Notes: generated from the letters alone by a model not told the origin. Positions 25,546-33,621 are shown, counted from the first letter of the stretch. The stretch: DNA of 41,081 nt from Gallionella sp. (GCA_017880865.1 JADGRL010000026.1:1-41081), one strand, 5' to 3'. Program-made: numbers and translations.

Positions 25546-26234
25546 ATAACTCCGCCACCCTCATCGTCATCGAAGACGAAGCGCAGATACGCCGCTTCCT
25601 GCGAACTATGCTTACCTCGGAAGATTACCAGGTAATCGAAGCGGAAACAGGCAAGCAGGGACTGCTTGAGGCCGCGACGCGCAAACCGGACCTGATTATT
25701 CTTGATCTCGGCTTGCCTGACATGGATGGGGTGGAAGTGGTCAAAGGAATACGCGCATGGTCTTCTGTTCCGGTCATCATCCTGTCCGCGCGTTCACAGG
25801 AAAGCGACAAGATTTCCGCTCTGGATGCGGGTGCGGATGATTATCTGGTCAAACCTTTCGGCGCAGGTGAGCTACTGGCTCGAATACGCGTGGCATTACG
25901 TCATGTGTCTTTTACTACAAATGGGGAAGAAGGCATTTTCTCGGTGGACGAGCTGAAGGTGGACATGATTCATCGCAAGGTCACGGTCAGTGGCACGGAA
26001 GTTCACCTCACTCCGATTGAATACCGCTTGCTGACGGTGTTGATAAAAAACGCAGGTAAGGTGCTGACGCACCGTTTGCTGCTTACGGAAGTCTGGGGGC
26101 CGAACTACGTGGAGCGCGCCCACTACCTGCGCATCTATATGGGCACATTGCGCCACAAGCTGGAGAAAGACCCGGCGCGCCCGCGTTTTCTGCTGACGGA
26201 AGTCGGCGTTGGTTACAGACTGGCAGTGATTTAA
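25542..26234 (+). CDS. kdpE: KdpE response regulator
   Basis: A 230-residue OmpR-family regulator. The receiver domain has VIEDEAQIRRFLRTML, the phospho-acceptor Asp 55 in LIILDLGLPDMDG, and LVKPFGAGEL. The C-terminal winged helix has VHLTPIEYRLLTVLIKNAGK and TEVGVGYRL. It activates kdp under K+ limitation. It overlaps kdpD (ATGA). The TTTACA arrays at 14140-14177 and 20489-20526 are its probable targets. It converges on the minus-strand gene ending at 26255; no terminator is visible in the 20-base gap. Confidence 0.96.
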   Translation: MNNSATLIVIEDEAQIRRFLRTMLTSEDYQVIEAETGKQGLLEAATRKPDLIILDLGLPDMDGVEVVKGIRAWSSVPVIILSARSQESDKISALDAGADDYLVKPFGAGELLARIRVALRHVSFTTNGEEGIFSVDELKVDMIHRKVTVSGTEVHLTPIEYRLLTVLIKNAGKVLTHRLLLTEVWGPNYVERAHYLRIYMGTLRHKLEKDPARPRFLLTEVGVGYRLAVI

Positions 26235-26254
26235 CCGTCAGCTATTCAGGTTAC

Positions 26255-27208
26255 TTAAACCGAATACGGCGCAGCGACCCAACTCCTTAGCAACGCTGCT
26301 TCGGTATCCGGCAGGTAACTGAATCCGGCATCCAGATCGCGCATCACGGCGTAGGCTATTTTTGGCGGGGTGAAGGTCCCTGCCACCAGATGAAAATACC
26401 AAGCTGACGTGTAACCGGCGGCACGGTCGAACGCTTGCAATTGCGCGGACATTGGAACGCCGGAAATCTCGATGTTCCAGTGGAAAGGTTTGAGTTCGCG
26501 CGCATGGCACGAAATCAATGACGCTGAAACCACCGGGTTGCGGTAGCGATCCTGATGCTCGCGCAACGCGACGATCCAGTGATCGTTGAAATGACCGCGC
26601 GCTGCCGCGCTACTGTGCGACCAGTCGGAAAGGTAGCGTGTCAGGCCATCTTTGCGTCCATTGGCGAATGTGACTTTTGCTACCGTTTTTCGCATGTCGA
26701 TCAATCTGCGAAATTGATAACGCGGCGCACCGACAGCTTGTGCTTCCATCAAGTCAGGCGAAATCGGCTCGATCAACTCCTGTAAATCATCCGGCGGATT
26801 GTCCGCATTGAGCAGCCGTCTATCCAATACCTCCTGCAACTCCTCGACCTCAAGCTGCAAGAATTCCGTCGGTGCCGAGCCGTAGGCCGCGACGAAATAA
26901 TGCGTGCGTCCGGTATGGCGCGTCACCAGACTATCACTGCCGGCATGACGTTCGATGAACTCATGCATATCGCCGGCGCAGCCATCGAGTTCAGCTCTTG
27001 CCCAGGTTTCCAGATTGTCGGCGACACGCGTGCCATCCGCCAGAATCACGCCGCCCTGACGATACCAGCCGCCACGGTTCACCGCGTAACGGAATGTACA
27101 GCCGGGCCTGATGCGGTTGGCGATGTCCAGCAACGCGCTGTGATGCGGGCGCGGTGAAATTTTATCAATCTCGGTAGCCAAACTGCGCACGGTTAAATCA
27201 TCCATCAT
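26255..27208 (-). CDS. Unknown protein co-transcribed with lrv
   Basis: A 317-residue soluble protein that I do not recognise. It has mixed alpha/beta sequence with no signal peptide or membrane segment. Conspicuous pieces are RIRPGCTFRYAVNRGGWYRQGG, RHTGRTHYFVAAYGSAPTEF, an acidic helix LEVEELQEVLDRRLL, and a His/Trp-rich C-terminal half (HFNDHWIVALREHQDRY, HARELKPFHWNIEISG). Conserved-looking His, Trp and Arg suggest an enzyme or ligand binding, but nothing decides it. The ATG at 27208 overlaps the lrv stop and has AGAGGACG upstream; a longer 27340 start would lie inside lrv. NifA control through the lrv promoter is likely. Confidence 0.75.
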   Translation of the reverse strand: MMDDLTVRSLATEIDKISPRPHHSALLDIANRIRPGCTFRYAVNRGGWYRQGGVILADGTRVADNLETWARAELDGCAGDMHEFIERHAGSDSLVTRHTGRTHYFVAAYGSAPTEFLQLEVEELQEVLDRRLLNADNPPDDLQELIEPISPDLMEAQAVGAPRYQFRRLIDMRKTVAKVTFANGRKDGLTRYLSDWSHSSAAARGHFNDHWIVALREHQDRYRNPVVSASLISCHARELKPFHWNIEISGVPMSAQLQAFDRAAGYTSAWYFHLVAGTFTPPKIAYAVMRDLDAGFSYLPDTEAALLRSWVAAPYSV

Positions 27209-27972
27209 GTTTCGTCCTCTCGCAAAAATCCATCCAAACGGCGACGCACCACCGCACGCACATCCGGCTCGGCATCGTCGATCAAAGCTGTGATGGCTTC
27301 CAGCGGTGCGAGCTGTGCTGCGAACTGCCGCACCAGCCAATCGCTATCCGCCAGCATCGTCGCCGCATCCATCGGCAGCATGCGCGCGGCTACGATACGC
27401 CGCACTTCTGCATCTTCATCCTGCGCCATGCGGCGCAGTGCAAACGACGGCAACTGTCGCGCTACCTCTTTTCGCACTTCTCGATCCGGATCGTGCGCCA
27501 TGCGTGGCAACTGTCCATGCGGCAGACGCTTCGCCACCTGCAATCGCACCAGATAATCCAGATCGCTGATTAGCGCATTCAAACTTTCCGGCACGATACG
27601 CGCCGCCACCGTCATGCGCACTTCCCTGTCCGTGTCGTGCAGATAATCGCCCAGTTCACCTATCGGCAAGCGGCTCGCCACCACACGGCGCACCACCTCG
27701 TCTTTATCCCGCGCCATTTTCCGCACCGCATCCAGTGGTGCATAACGCGCCGCAATCGCGCGCCGCTCCCAGAAGGTATCAGTCAGACTAGCCTGTGCGA
27801 GCTGTGGATTGCGGCGCAAGAAGCGGTCTATCTGCCGCCCGCTCTGAGCGATCAGGCAGACATCACCCGGCTCGCATTTTCCCAGCGCCCGCAATGCCCG
27901 ATGCGAACACACCGAGCAATCGGCGCATACGACCCCGGTCAACATTGATGCGCCGGAATGACGTTCCGACAT
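27205..27972 (-). CDS. lrv: LRV-type leucine-rich-repeat variant Fe-S protein
   Basis: A 255-residue protein with an N-terminal four-cysteine segment (CADCSVCSHRALRALGKCEPGDVC) that should bind a [4Fe-4S] cluster, then about nine leucine-rich-variant helical repeats of roughly 24 residues (for example MAHDPDREVRKEVARQLPSF). This matches the LRV protein of Azotobacter vinelandii, also encoded near nif genes. The function is unknown; interaction with an Fe-S or electron-transfer protein is suggested by the fold. The ATG at 27972 follows AAGGGTTTGAAT. It is preceded by its own sigma-54 promoter and NifA site. Confidence 0.92.
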   Translation of the reverse strand: MSERHSGASMLTGVVCADCSVCSHRALRALGKCEPGDVCLIAQSGRQIDRFLRRNPQLAQASLTDTFWERRAIAARYAPLDAVRKMARDKDEVVRRVVASRLPIGELGDYLHDTDREVRMTVAARIVPESLNALISDLDYLVRLQVAKRLPHGQLPRMAHDPDREVRKEVARQLPSFALRRMAQDEDAEVRRIVAARMLPMDAATMLADSDWLVRQFAAQLAPLEAITALIDDAEPDVRAVVRRRLDGFLREDET

Positions 27973-28021
27973 ATTCAAACCCTTCAATTTGTAGCTCCGC
28001 AATGGATCGCCACAATGAACA

Positions 28022-28036
28022 GCAACCACCATGCCA
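28022..28036 (-). promoter_or_regulatory. Sigma-54 promoter of lrv
   Basis: On the minus strand TGGCAT-GGTGG-TTGC matches the RpoN consensus with one change and correct spacing, 50 bases ahead of the lrv ATG. A perfect NifA site lies about 89 bp upstream. Confidence 0.87.
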
Positions 28037-28105
28037 TCACGTGATACATCTCGTTAAGCCCATAAATACAAGCAATGACGACCTCATTGGGAAATAAAAG
28101 CGAGG

Positions 28106-28131
28106 CGTTTTGTCGCACTTACGACAAAACG
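28106..28131. promoter_or_regulatory. NifA site embedded in a perfect palindrome
   Basis: CGTTTTGTCG-CACTTA-CGACAAAACG, 10-bp arms and 6-base loop. The core TGT-CGCACTTACG-ACA (28111-28126) is an exact TGT-N10-ACA site. In the minus-strand mod transcript the same sequence forms a hairpin just beyond the GNAT stop, so it may also act as a transcript end. Confidence 0.8.
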
Positions 28132-28138
28132 ATGTCGT

Positions 28139-28600
28139 TCAGGCAGACAAGTTTTTGCGCAACACTGTCATATGCGAATGCTCGAAGCCCAGCTTGTGAT
28201 AAAAATCCAGCGCGGCGGTATTATTTCCATCCGCCAACAGGGTCACGCGAACCAGGCCTTCCGATTTTGCCCAAGCGAGAACATGTTCAACCAGCGCACG
28301 CCCCAGCCCCCTGCCCCGATACTCGTTATGTACGATCACGTCTTCCAGCAACAGCACGCGGCCGCCTTCCGCCGTGCTGACCGTGATCAGCGCGTTGGCC
28401 ATGCCGGCGACCACACCGTCGACACGCAACACGAACAACCGTCCCAGCGCTGTGTTATCCAGAATCAGGCGCAGCCCGCGCAACTGCTTGTCGCGGTCGG
28501 GGCGAAAATCGCTTTCCAGCGCGAATAATTCGGCGAGCAAGTCGGCTATTTGCGGCAAGTCGTCCGCGGTGGCAAAGCCAATTTCGACGTAGCCGTTCAT
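28139..28600 (-). CDS. GNAT-family N-acetyltransferase at the end of the mod operon
   Basis: A 153-residue GNAT protein. VLLLEDVIVHNEYRGRGLGR contains the acetyl-CoA pyrophosphate loop (R-G-x-G-L-G-R-A). ALDFYHKLGFEHSH is the usual C-terminal strand-helix. The substrate is unknown. The ATG overlaps the modC stop (ATGA), so it is part of the mod unit and under its sigma-54 promoter. A role acting on an amine of molybdate or nitrogen metabolism, or on a protein lysine, would be speculation. Confidence 0.87.
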   Translation of the reverse strand: MNGYVEIGFATADDLPQIADLLAELFALESDFRPDRDKQLRGLRLILDNTALGRLFVLRVDGVVAGMANALITVSTAEGGRVLLLEDVIVHNEYRGRGLGRALVEHVLAWAKSEGLVRVTLLADGNNTAALDFYHKLGFEHSHMTVLRKNLSA

Positions 28601-29685
28601 GACATCAGTGCGACGCTTTTAATTTGCGCAAACACGTCCATCCCGACAGTGAGATTGAGCAGGTCGCGCGAGCGGCGTGTGATGCGCGACAACAGCACAT
28701 GCGATTCACTGAGCATCAGGCGCACCATCACTTTATCAGGGCCTTCATCGCGGATCTCCGCGATGCGCGCATTCAGAATATTGGTGATGCTGGAGCCGTG
28801 TGGCATGACGGTAGCGATGCTCACATCGCGCGCCAGCACGCGGGCACGCACCCGGCTGCCGGGCGGCTGTTTCACCTGCCCGACCCACAAGCTGCCGCCG
28901 GAAAAATCCAGCCGCGTGAGATGATAGGCCTCGTCGTGCTGCGCCACCGCAGCCATGATCACCGCGCCCGCATCGTCGAGATGCGCGGTAGGCAGGTCGA
29001 GGCGAGCTAGGGTCTCGCCCAGCGCGCCGCTGGCGATCACGCGGCCTTGTTGCAGCAGCACCAGATGGTCGGCCAGCCGCGCCACCTCGTCCAGCGCATG
29101 GCTGACGTAGAGCACCGGGATATTCAGCTCGCGATGCAAGCGTTCCAGATACGGCAGGATGTCTTGTTTGCTATTCGTGTCGAGCGCTGCGAGCGGTTCA
29201 TCCATCAGCAGCAGGCGCGGGCTGGTGAGCAGCGCACGGCCGATGGCGACGCGCTGGCGCTCGCCGCCGGAAAGTTTTGCCGGGTCACCGCGTTCGATCA
29301 GTCGTTCCAGCCCCAGCCATTCCACCACCTGCTCCAGTGGCACGCGGCGTTCGGAGGGAGGAATACGTTTGAAACCATATTCAAGATTGGCGCGCACCGA
29401 CAAGTGCGGGAACAGGCTAGCCTCCTGGAACACGTAGCCCAATGGGCGACGGTGTGTCGGCATAAAAATTGTGTCGTCCTGCCACACTTCGCCATTCATA
29501 TACAGCGACCCGGCAGCGCGCTCCAGCCCGGCGATGCAGCGCAGCAGCGTGGTCTTGCCGGAGCCGGACGGGCCGAACAACGCGGTGACGCCAACAACAG
29601 GCGCGCTGAATGTGGCATCCAGCGCGAAGCTCTCCAGTTGCAACGTGAAGTGCGCGCGTATTTCGCTCACATGCTTTTCGCTCAT
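28597..29685 (-). CDS. modC: ModC, molybdate ABC transporter ATPase
   Basis: A 362-residue ATPase. It has Walker [12 protein letters not shown] near residue 40, signature [17 protein letters not shown], Walker [13 protein letters not shown] and a C-terminal MOP (molybdate-binding) domain around [11 protein letters not shown] and [14 protein letters not shown]. It powers ModB for molybdate import. AAGGTGACCCG precedes the ATG, which overlaps the modB stop (ATGA). An ORF reading starting at 30243 in this frame would run into modB and is not used. Confidence 0.95.
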   Translation of the reverse strand: MSEKHVSEIRAHFTLQLESFALDATFSAPVVGVTALFGPSGSGKTTLLRCIAGLERAAGSLYMNGEVWQDDTIFMPTHRRPLGYVFQEASLFPHLSVRANLEYGFKRIPPSERRVPLEQVVEWLGLERLIERGDPAKLSGGERQRVAIGRALLTSPRLLLMDEPLAALDTNSKQDILPYLERLHRELNIPVLYVSHALDEVARLADHLVLLQQGRVIASGALGETLARLDLPTAHLDDAGAVIMAAVAQHDEAYHLTRLDFSGGSLWVGQVKQPPGSRVRARVLARDVSIATVMPHGSSITNILNARIAEIRDEGPDKVMVRLMLSESHVLLSRITRRSRDLLNLTVGMDVFAQIKSVALMS

Positions 29686-30368
29686 CGGGTCACCTTCGAC
29701 AGCTTCCCGCCCGCGAGATACAAGCCGAGCAACACGACGAATGAGAACAGCACCATGCCGCCCGCAAGAAAATGCGCCGCACCGTATTCCATCGCCTCGA
29801 CGTGACTGTAAATCGCGACGGACAATACCCGCGTCTCGCCGGGAATGTTGCCGCCCAGCATCAGCACCACGCCGAATTCGCCAACGGTGTGTGCGAAGGC
29901 GAGGATGATCGCAGTGAGGAAACCGGGGCGCGCCAGCGGCAGCGCAACACTGACAAAACGATCCCACGCACCGGCGCGCAACGTCGCCGCCACTTCCAGC
30001 GGACGACGGCCAATCGCTTCGAACGCGTTCTGGATCGGCTGCACCGCAAACGGCATGGAGAAAAACACCGAGCCGATCACTAGGCCGTAAAAGGTAAACG
30101 GCAATCGGCCCAGTCCTAGCGCCGTGGTCAGCTCGCCCACCGCACCATGCGGCCCCATCAATAACAGCAGATAGAAACCCAGCACCGTCGGCGGCAAAAC
30201 CAGCGGCAAGGCAACTACTGCCGCGACGGGCCCTTTGTACCACTTGCGACTATGCGCCAACCACCACGCCAGCGGCGTGGCGATGAGCAACAGCAAGCAG
30301 GTGGTGACGCTCGCTAATTTGAGCGTCAGCCAGACGGCATGGAGGTCGGCGGGATCTAGCGTTGCCAT
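29682..30368 (-). CDS. modB: ModB, molybdate ABC transporter permease
   Basis: A 228-residue permease with five or six membrane helices. The EAA loop for ModC contact reads [20 protein letters not shown]. The pattern [17 protein letters not shown] is typical of ModB. It starts 6 bases after the modA stop and overlaps modC. Function: MoO4 2- import across the inner membrane with ModA and ModC. Confidence 0.95.
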   Translation of the reverse strand: MATLDPADLHAVWLTLKLASVTTCLLLLIATPLAWWLAHSRKWYKGPVAAVVALPLVLPPTVLGFYLLLLMGPHGAVGELTTALGLGRLPFTFYGLVIGSVFFSMPFAVQPIQNAFEAIGRRPLEVAATLRAGAWDRFVSVALPLARPGFLTAIILAFAHTVGEFGVVLMLGGNIPGETRVLSVAIYSHVEAMEYGAAHFLAGGMVLFSFVVLLGLYLAGGKLSKVTR

Positions 30369-30374
30369 AGATGA

Positions 30375-31139
30375 CTACGGTAGTTCGTACCCAAAGCTGC
30401 GAATAATCGCCACAGCCTTCTCGCCCTTCAAAAAGGCGAGGAACGCTTGCGCCGCCGCTTTGTCTTTAGCCGCCGTCAATTGCACGGCACTTTGCTTGAT
30501 AGGGCTGTACATATGCGCAGGCACGATCCACCAGGAACCCTCGGTCACCTTGCCGTCTTTGGTGATCTGCGACAGCGCGATGAATGCCAGTTCGGCATTA
30601 CCCGTCGCGGCAAATTGATAAGCCTGCGTGATGCTCTCGCCCGTCACCAGCTTGCTTTGCACCTTGTCCCACAGCTCCAATTTCTGCAAAGTCTCTTGCG
30701 CCGCGAAACCGTAAGGGGCGAGCTTGGGATCAGCGATAGCCAGCTTGTTATAGCTCCCCTTGCCCAACACCGTACCCTTATCATCTACATATCCGGGCTG
30801 CGCGCTCCACAGCACCAGCTTGCCTAAAGCATAGACGAAGCGCGAGCCTTCTACCGCCAGCCCTTCCTGCTCCAGCATCTTGGGATTCTTCTCATCGGCT
30901 GCAAGGAGTACATCGAACGGAGCACCTTCTTTAATTTGCGAAGTGAACTTGCCGCTGGAACCGAAACTGAGTTTCACCGTATGGCCGCTCTCTTTCTGAA
31001 ACAACTCGACGATCTGTTTAACCGGCTCGGTGAAGTTCGCCGCCACGGCCGCATTTACCTCTCCCGCATTCGCCGCCTGCGCCATCGTCGCCAACAGCGC
31101 CCCCATCAAACTCCACGGACTCAGCTTAAATGATTTCAT
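30375..31139 (-). CDS. modA: ModA, periplasmic molybdate-binding protein
   Basis: A 254-residue binding protein with a signal peptide (MKSFKLSPWSLMGALLATMA, cleaved around QAANA/GEV). It has VNAAVAANFTEP, LSFGSSGKFTSQIKEGAPFD with the oxyanion-binding Ser pair, and YQFAATGNAELAFIALSQI. It captures molybdate for ModBC. AAGGAGAAG precedes the ATG, 10 bases past modE. Confidence 0.95.
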   Translation of the reverse strand: MKSFKLSPWSLMGALLATMAQAANAGEVNAAVAANFTEPVKQIVELFQKESGHTVKLSFGSSGKFTSQIKEGAPFDVLLAADEKNPKMLEQEGLAVEGSRFVYALGKLVLWSAQPGYVDDKGTVLGKGSYNKLAIADPKLAPYGFAAQETLQKLELWDKVQSKLVTGESITQAYQFAATGNAELAFIALSQITKDGKVTEGSWWIVPAHMYSPIKQSAVQLTAAKDKAAAQAFLAFLKGEKAVAIIRSFGYELP

Positions 31140-31149
31140 CTTCTTCTCC

Positions 31150-31974
31150 TTATGAATTGACAGCCAAGATAACGTGTGAAGCCTTGATCAGCGCAGTCGC
31201 CTTAACGCCTACCTTAAGTCCAAGCGACGTTATGCTGTCGTTGGTCACCACAGCTGTCACACTCTTGCCGCCTGCCAACTCGATGATGACTTCGCCGTTA
31301 ACCGCACCTTCCTGACAACGCACCACCGTGCCGCGCAACTCGTTGCGAGCGCTGGTCTTGAAGCCATCGGAGGTGGTCACGATCACCCACGGCGCTTTCA
31401 CCATCGCATAAGCCTCGGAACCCACCTTCAGCGCCAGATGATCCACGCTCTCGTTGGTGATCACGGCGGCCAGCACATCCCCGCCGCCAATATCCAAAAC
31501 CACTTCGGCGTTGATCTGCCCAAGTTTTACACTTTTCACCTTACCCAAATATTGATTGCGTGCACTCGTTTTCATATCGAATCTCCTTATTAAATGATAA
31601 TACTCATCGAAATCATCCATCACCTCCGCGAGCCTTTTGAGGACCTGCTCGCGTTCCTGTTCCAGACGGCGATATGCCCCTACTACCCGACGTCCATAAG
31701 TAGTAAGTGTCGTACCGCCGCCTTTTTTCCCACCGGTCTTGCGCTCAACCAACGGTTCCTCGGAAAGATTGTTGATCGCTTCAACCGCCTCCCATGCAGC
31801 CTTGTAGCTCATACCCATCACACTCGCCGCAGCCGTAATAGAACCCGTCGCGTCAATGCGTTCGAGCAACTCCAGATGATCCCAACGCCGCCCCCTGGCA
31901 ATCTTCAGTCTGGGCAAGACGACAGGTTTCCCCGCATATTCAGGATCTATTTTTTCCATACCCGATCTAGCCAT
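31150..31974 (-). CDS. modE: ModE-family molybdate-responsive regulator
   Basis: A 274-residue regulator with an N-terminal winged helix (RRWDHLELLERIDATGSITA, MSYKAAWEAVEAINN) followed by two MOP domains (SARNQYLGKV and SARNELRGTV repeats). ModE binds DNA when loaded with molybdate and represses uptake genes. The ATG at 31974 follows GAGGAAATC and leaves a normal N-terminus; the longer 32058 reading would begin upstream of the promoter start point. As first gene of modEABC with a sigma-54 promoter and a palindrome at its start point, it appears autoregulated. Confidence 0.93.
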   Translation of the reverse strand: MARSGMEKIDPEYAGKPVVLPRLKIARGRRWDHLELLERIDATGSITAAASVMGMSYKAAWEAVEAINNLSEEPLVERKTGGKKGGGTTLTTYGRRVVGAYRRLEQEREQVLKRLAEVMDDFDEYYHLIRRFDMKTSARNQYLGKVKSVKLGQINAEVVLDIGGGDVLAAVITNESVDHLALKVGSEAYAMVKAPWVIVTTSDGFKTSARNELRGTVVRCQEGAVNGEVIIELAGGKSVTAVVTNDSITSLGLKVGVKATALIKASHVILAVNS

Positions 31975-31986
31975 GATTTCCTCACG

Positions 31987-32011
31987 CGTTATAACCTGCC
32001 ACGACATAACG
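31987..32011. promoter_or_regulatory. Candidate ModE operator at the mod transcription start
   Basis: CGTTAT-N13-ATAACG, a 25-bp palindrome resembling the ModE half-sites (CGNTATATA / TATATANCG, from memory). It lies just downstream of the -12 element at 32016 and covers the predicted start near 32004. ModE bound here would block the promoter. The inner half-sites are less A/T-rich than the E. coli consensus. Confidence 0.6.
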
Positions 32012-32015
32012 ATAA

Positions 32016-32030
32016 GCAAAAACAATGCCA
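32016..32030 (-). promoter_or_regulatory. Sigma-54 promoter of modEABC
   Basis: On the minus strand TGGCAT-TGTTT-TTGC matches the RpoN consensus with one change and the right spacing. Transcription would start about 30 bases ahead of the modE ATG. Confidence 0.83.
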
Positions 32031-32128
32031 CTACGGATGACACCAGCCTACAACCCAAATAGATGCGGGCTTTCTAACTGGTTTATAAATTGCAGGGAAG
32101 AAACTGAAGTGCGGCTTTCGGAACAAGT

Positions 32129-32144
32129 TGTAACGAATGTTACA
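32129..32144. promoter_or_regulatory. NifA site upstream of modE
   Basis: TGT-AACGAATGTT-ACA, exact TGT-N10-ACA and itself a palindrome (TTGTAAC-GAAT-GTTACAA). It sits about 113 bp from the promoter, the same distance as at nifH. Confidence 0.85.
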
Positions 32145-32317
32145 AGCTAGCGATGTCATTCTCAGACGAAGAACTGGCTACTTTTTAAGACGGGCAACGG
32201 TCAGTGGAGACTAATTATCAATCAATGCAAATGGGGTCCAAACAGTCTGCGTGCAAACCTGCCTGACACCCGGATGCGGCAAGAGATTGCGAATACCAAC
32301 CTCTTCACAGGATTCCG
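32145..32317. other. Remaining gap between mod control region and the nifY unit
   Basis: No gene is supported. It holds the end of the nifHDKT transcript; no T-tract hairpin is seen. Confidence 0.4.
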
Positions 32318-32590
32318 CTACGCTTCATCCACCCACGCCAGTACCACGCCGATAGCTCGCAGCGGGTCGTCGGTCAGGCTCAGGCAGTGTTCGCTGCCGT
32401 TGACCAGATACAGGTTGAATCTTTCGCGCGTTAATACCGGCGGCAGCCGGGCGGGCATGTCGTCATCGCTGCACAGCGTGAAGCGCATACCCGGCCAGGT
32501 CTGTTTCAGTGCTTCCAGCGTAGCCTCGTTCAGCGTACCCATCGTCGCGGCGGTATTGGCGATCTGTTCCAGTGTTTCGTGAACGATCAT
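32318..32590 (-). CDS. Small conserved-type nif protein, unknown function
   Basis: A 90-residue soluble protein, helical N-terminus (MIVHETLEQIANTAATMGTL) followed by strands including MRFTLCSDDDMPARLPPV and FNLYLVNGSEHCLSL and a C-terminal helix. I recall similar small proteins (annotated DUF6129) after nifY in nif clusters, but am not certain of the family. Start 32590 follows the nifY stop by 4 bases; the longer 32617 reading overlaps nifY. It is the last gene of the nifHDKT operon. Confidence 0.7.
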   Translation of the reverse strand: MIVHETLEQIANTAATMGTLNEATLEALKQTWPGMRFTLCSDDDMPARLPPVLTRERFNLYLVNGSEHCLSLTDDPLRAIGVVLAWVDEA

Positions 32591-32594
32591 CTGG

Positions 32595-33305
32595 CTAGTC
32601 TTCTTCAGCTTCGGCAAACCTGCTCAGCGACTTCGCTTCCACGCCGAGTATCTTGGCCAACCATGGCGGCGGGGCGTCGAGTACGGCTTGTAAACGTTGC
32701 AACACTGCACTGGCCTGGCCACCTTCCGGAATTTTCACCGGATGCACATTGGCGCGCACCGCCTTGGCCGCAGCCGGCCCGCCGATGGATTGAACATACA
32801 CAATTTGGCAATCGTTAATCAGATTGGCGCGAGCAACATTTTTATCTTCGGCATCGTCGGTGATGCTGGTGGCGCGCACGTCGATCAGACGGAGGTCATT
32901 GCGCCCGACTTGATAGATGAGAAAGCGCGGGCATGAGCCGAAGTGTCCGTCGAGATTTTCTTCGGTGTTGGAGGCGATCGCGACACGCAGACTGCCGGGT
33001 ATATCGCCATCGGTATAGGCGGTGCGCGATGGCAAATTCTCGTCGTCATCGGAGGCACCCCACAAGTGGCGCACGGCCAATTTGATCGAAGCACTATCCA
33101 TATCTGGATCAACGGTCTCTTCGCCGGAAAGGATCAGCTTGATGTCTGCCACCGTTACCTTGGAGAGCTTCTCTTCGGTAATAGGCAAGCCGAGCTGGTC
33201 GCCCAGCTTAGCCGCAAAAGCTCCCGCGTTCACGTCGGAAAGCACATGTGCCGCTTGCGCGATGCGCAGGGCGGCTGTTTTGGTGATGACTGTAGCGGTA
33301 GTCAT
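32595..33305 (-). CDS. nifY: NifY/NafY-type FeMo-cofactor chaperone
   Basis: A 236-residue protein in two parts. The N-terminal helical part (AAKLGDQLGLPITEEKLSKV) matches the sterile-alpha-motif-like NafY_N domain. The C-terminal part is a NifX-like cofactor domain: LRVAIASNTEENLDGHFGSC, with the family His in DGHFG, and IVYVQSIGGPAAAKAVRANV. NifY/NafY binds apo-MoFe protein and FeMo-cofactor to help insertion. It ends a few bases before the small gene at 32590 and lies downstream of the ferredoxin, a common place for nifY. Confidence 0.92.
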   Translation of the reverse strand: MTTATVITKTAALRIAQAAHVLSDVNAGAFAAKLGDQLGLPITEEKLSKVTVADIKLILSGEETVDPDMDSASIKLAVRHLWGASDDDENLPSRTAYTDGDIPGSLRVAIASNTEENLDGHFGSCPRFLIYQVGRNDLRLIDVRATSITDDAEDKNVARANLINDCQIVYVQSIGGPAAAKAVRANVHPVKIPEGGQASAVLQRLQAVLDAPPPWLAKILGVEAKSLSRFAEAEED

Positions 33306-33392
33306 GGTTACCTCGGGTTTGTTAATTTTGGTTTCACCCCCATCCTAACCAGCCCCTAAAATTGGAAAGGTACAGGTAGTTTGAAATGAGGC

Positions 33393-33412
33393 GTTCACCC
33401 ACATGGGTGAAC
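33393..33412 (-). repeat. Hairpin between the ferredoxin gene and nifY
   Basis: GTTCACCC-ACAT-GGGTGAAC, perfect 8-bp arms with a 4-base loop, 8 bases past the ferredoxin stop. No T-run follows on the minus strand, so it is more likely an mRNA stabiliser or partial attenuator than a terminator. Confidence 0.8.
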
Positions 33413-33420
33413 GGAATTAC

Positions 33421-33621
33421 TTATGCAGCAATTTGCGTGATACAACCTTTGATCGGGCATACCTTCACACATTGCGGCTTATCGAATTCTCCTTCGCACT
33501 CGGTACAACTATCCGCAGTGATTTTGGTTATGCCTTTTTTGGTTACGATCGAAGCGGTAGGACATTCCGGTTCGCAATCGCCACATGAAGTGCATAAATT
33601 TGGATCAATTTTCATTGCCAT
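33421..33621 (-). CDS. 2[4Fe-4S] ferredoxin in the nifHDKT operon
   Basis: A 66-residue ferredoxin. Cluster 1 is [12 protein letters not shown]. Cluster 2 is [18 protein letters not shown], with the longer loop of Chromatium/Allochromatium-type ferredoxins. It may carry electrons to NifH or to cofactor synthesis. AAGGAG precedes the ATG at 33621; upstream in-frame starts would add an unconserved leader. It sits between nifT and nifY. Confidence 0.92.
   Translation of the reverse strand: MAMKIDPNLCTSCGDCEPECPTASIVTKKGITKITADSCTECEGEFDKPQCVKVCPIKGCITQIAA

Noticed and set aside
29686-30243. N-terminal extension of modC in the same frame
   Set aside because: It lies within modB in another frame; the modC ATG at 29685 has a ribosome site and the right length.
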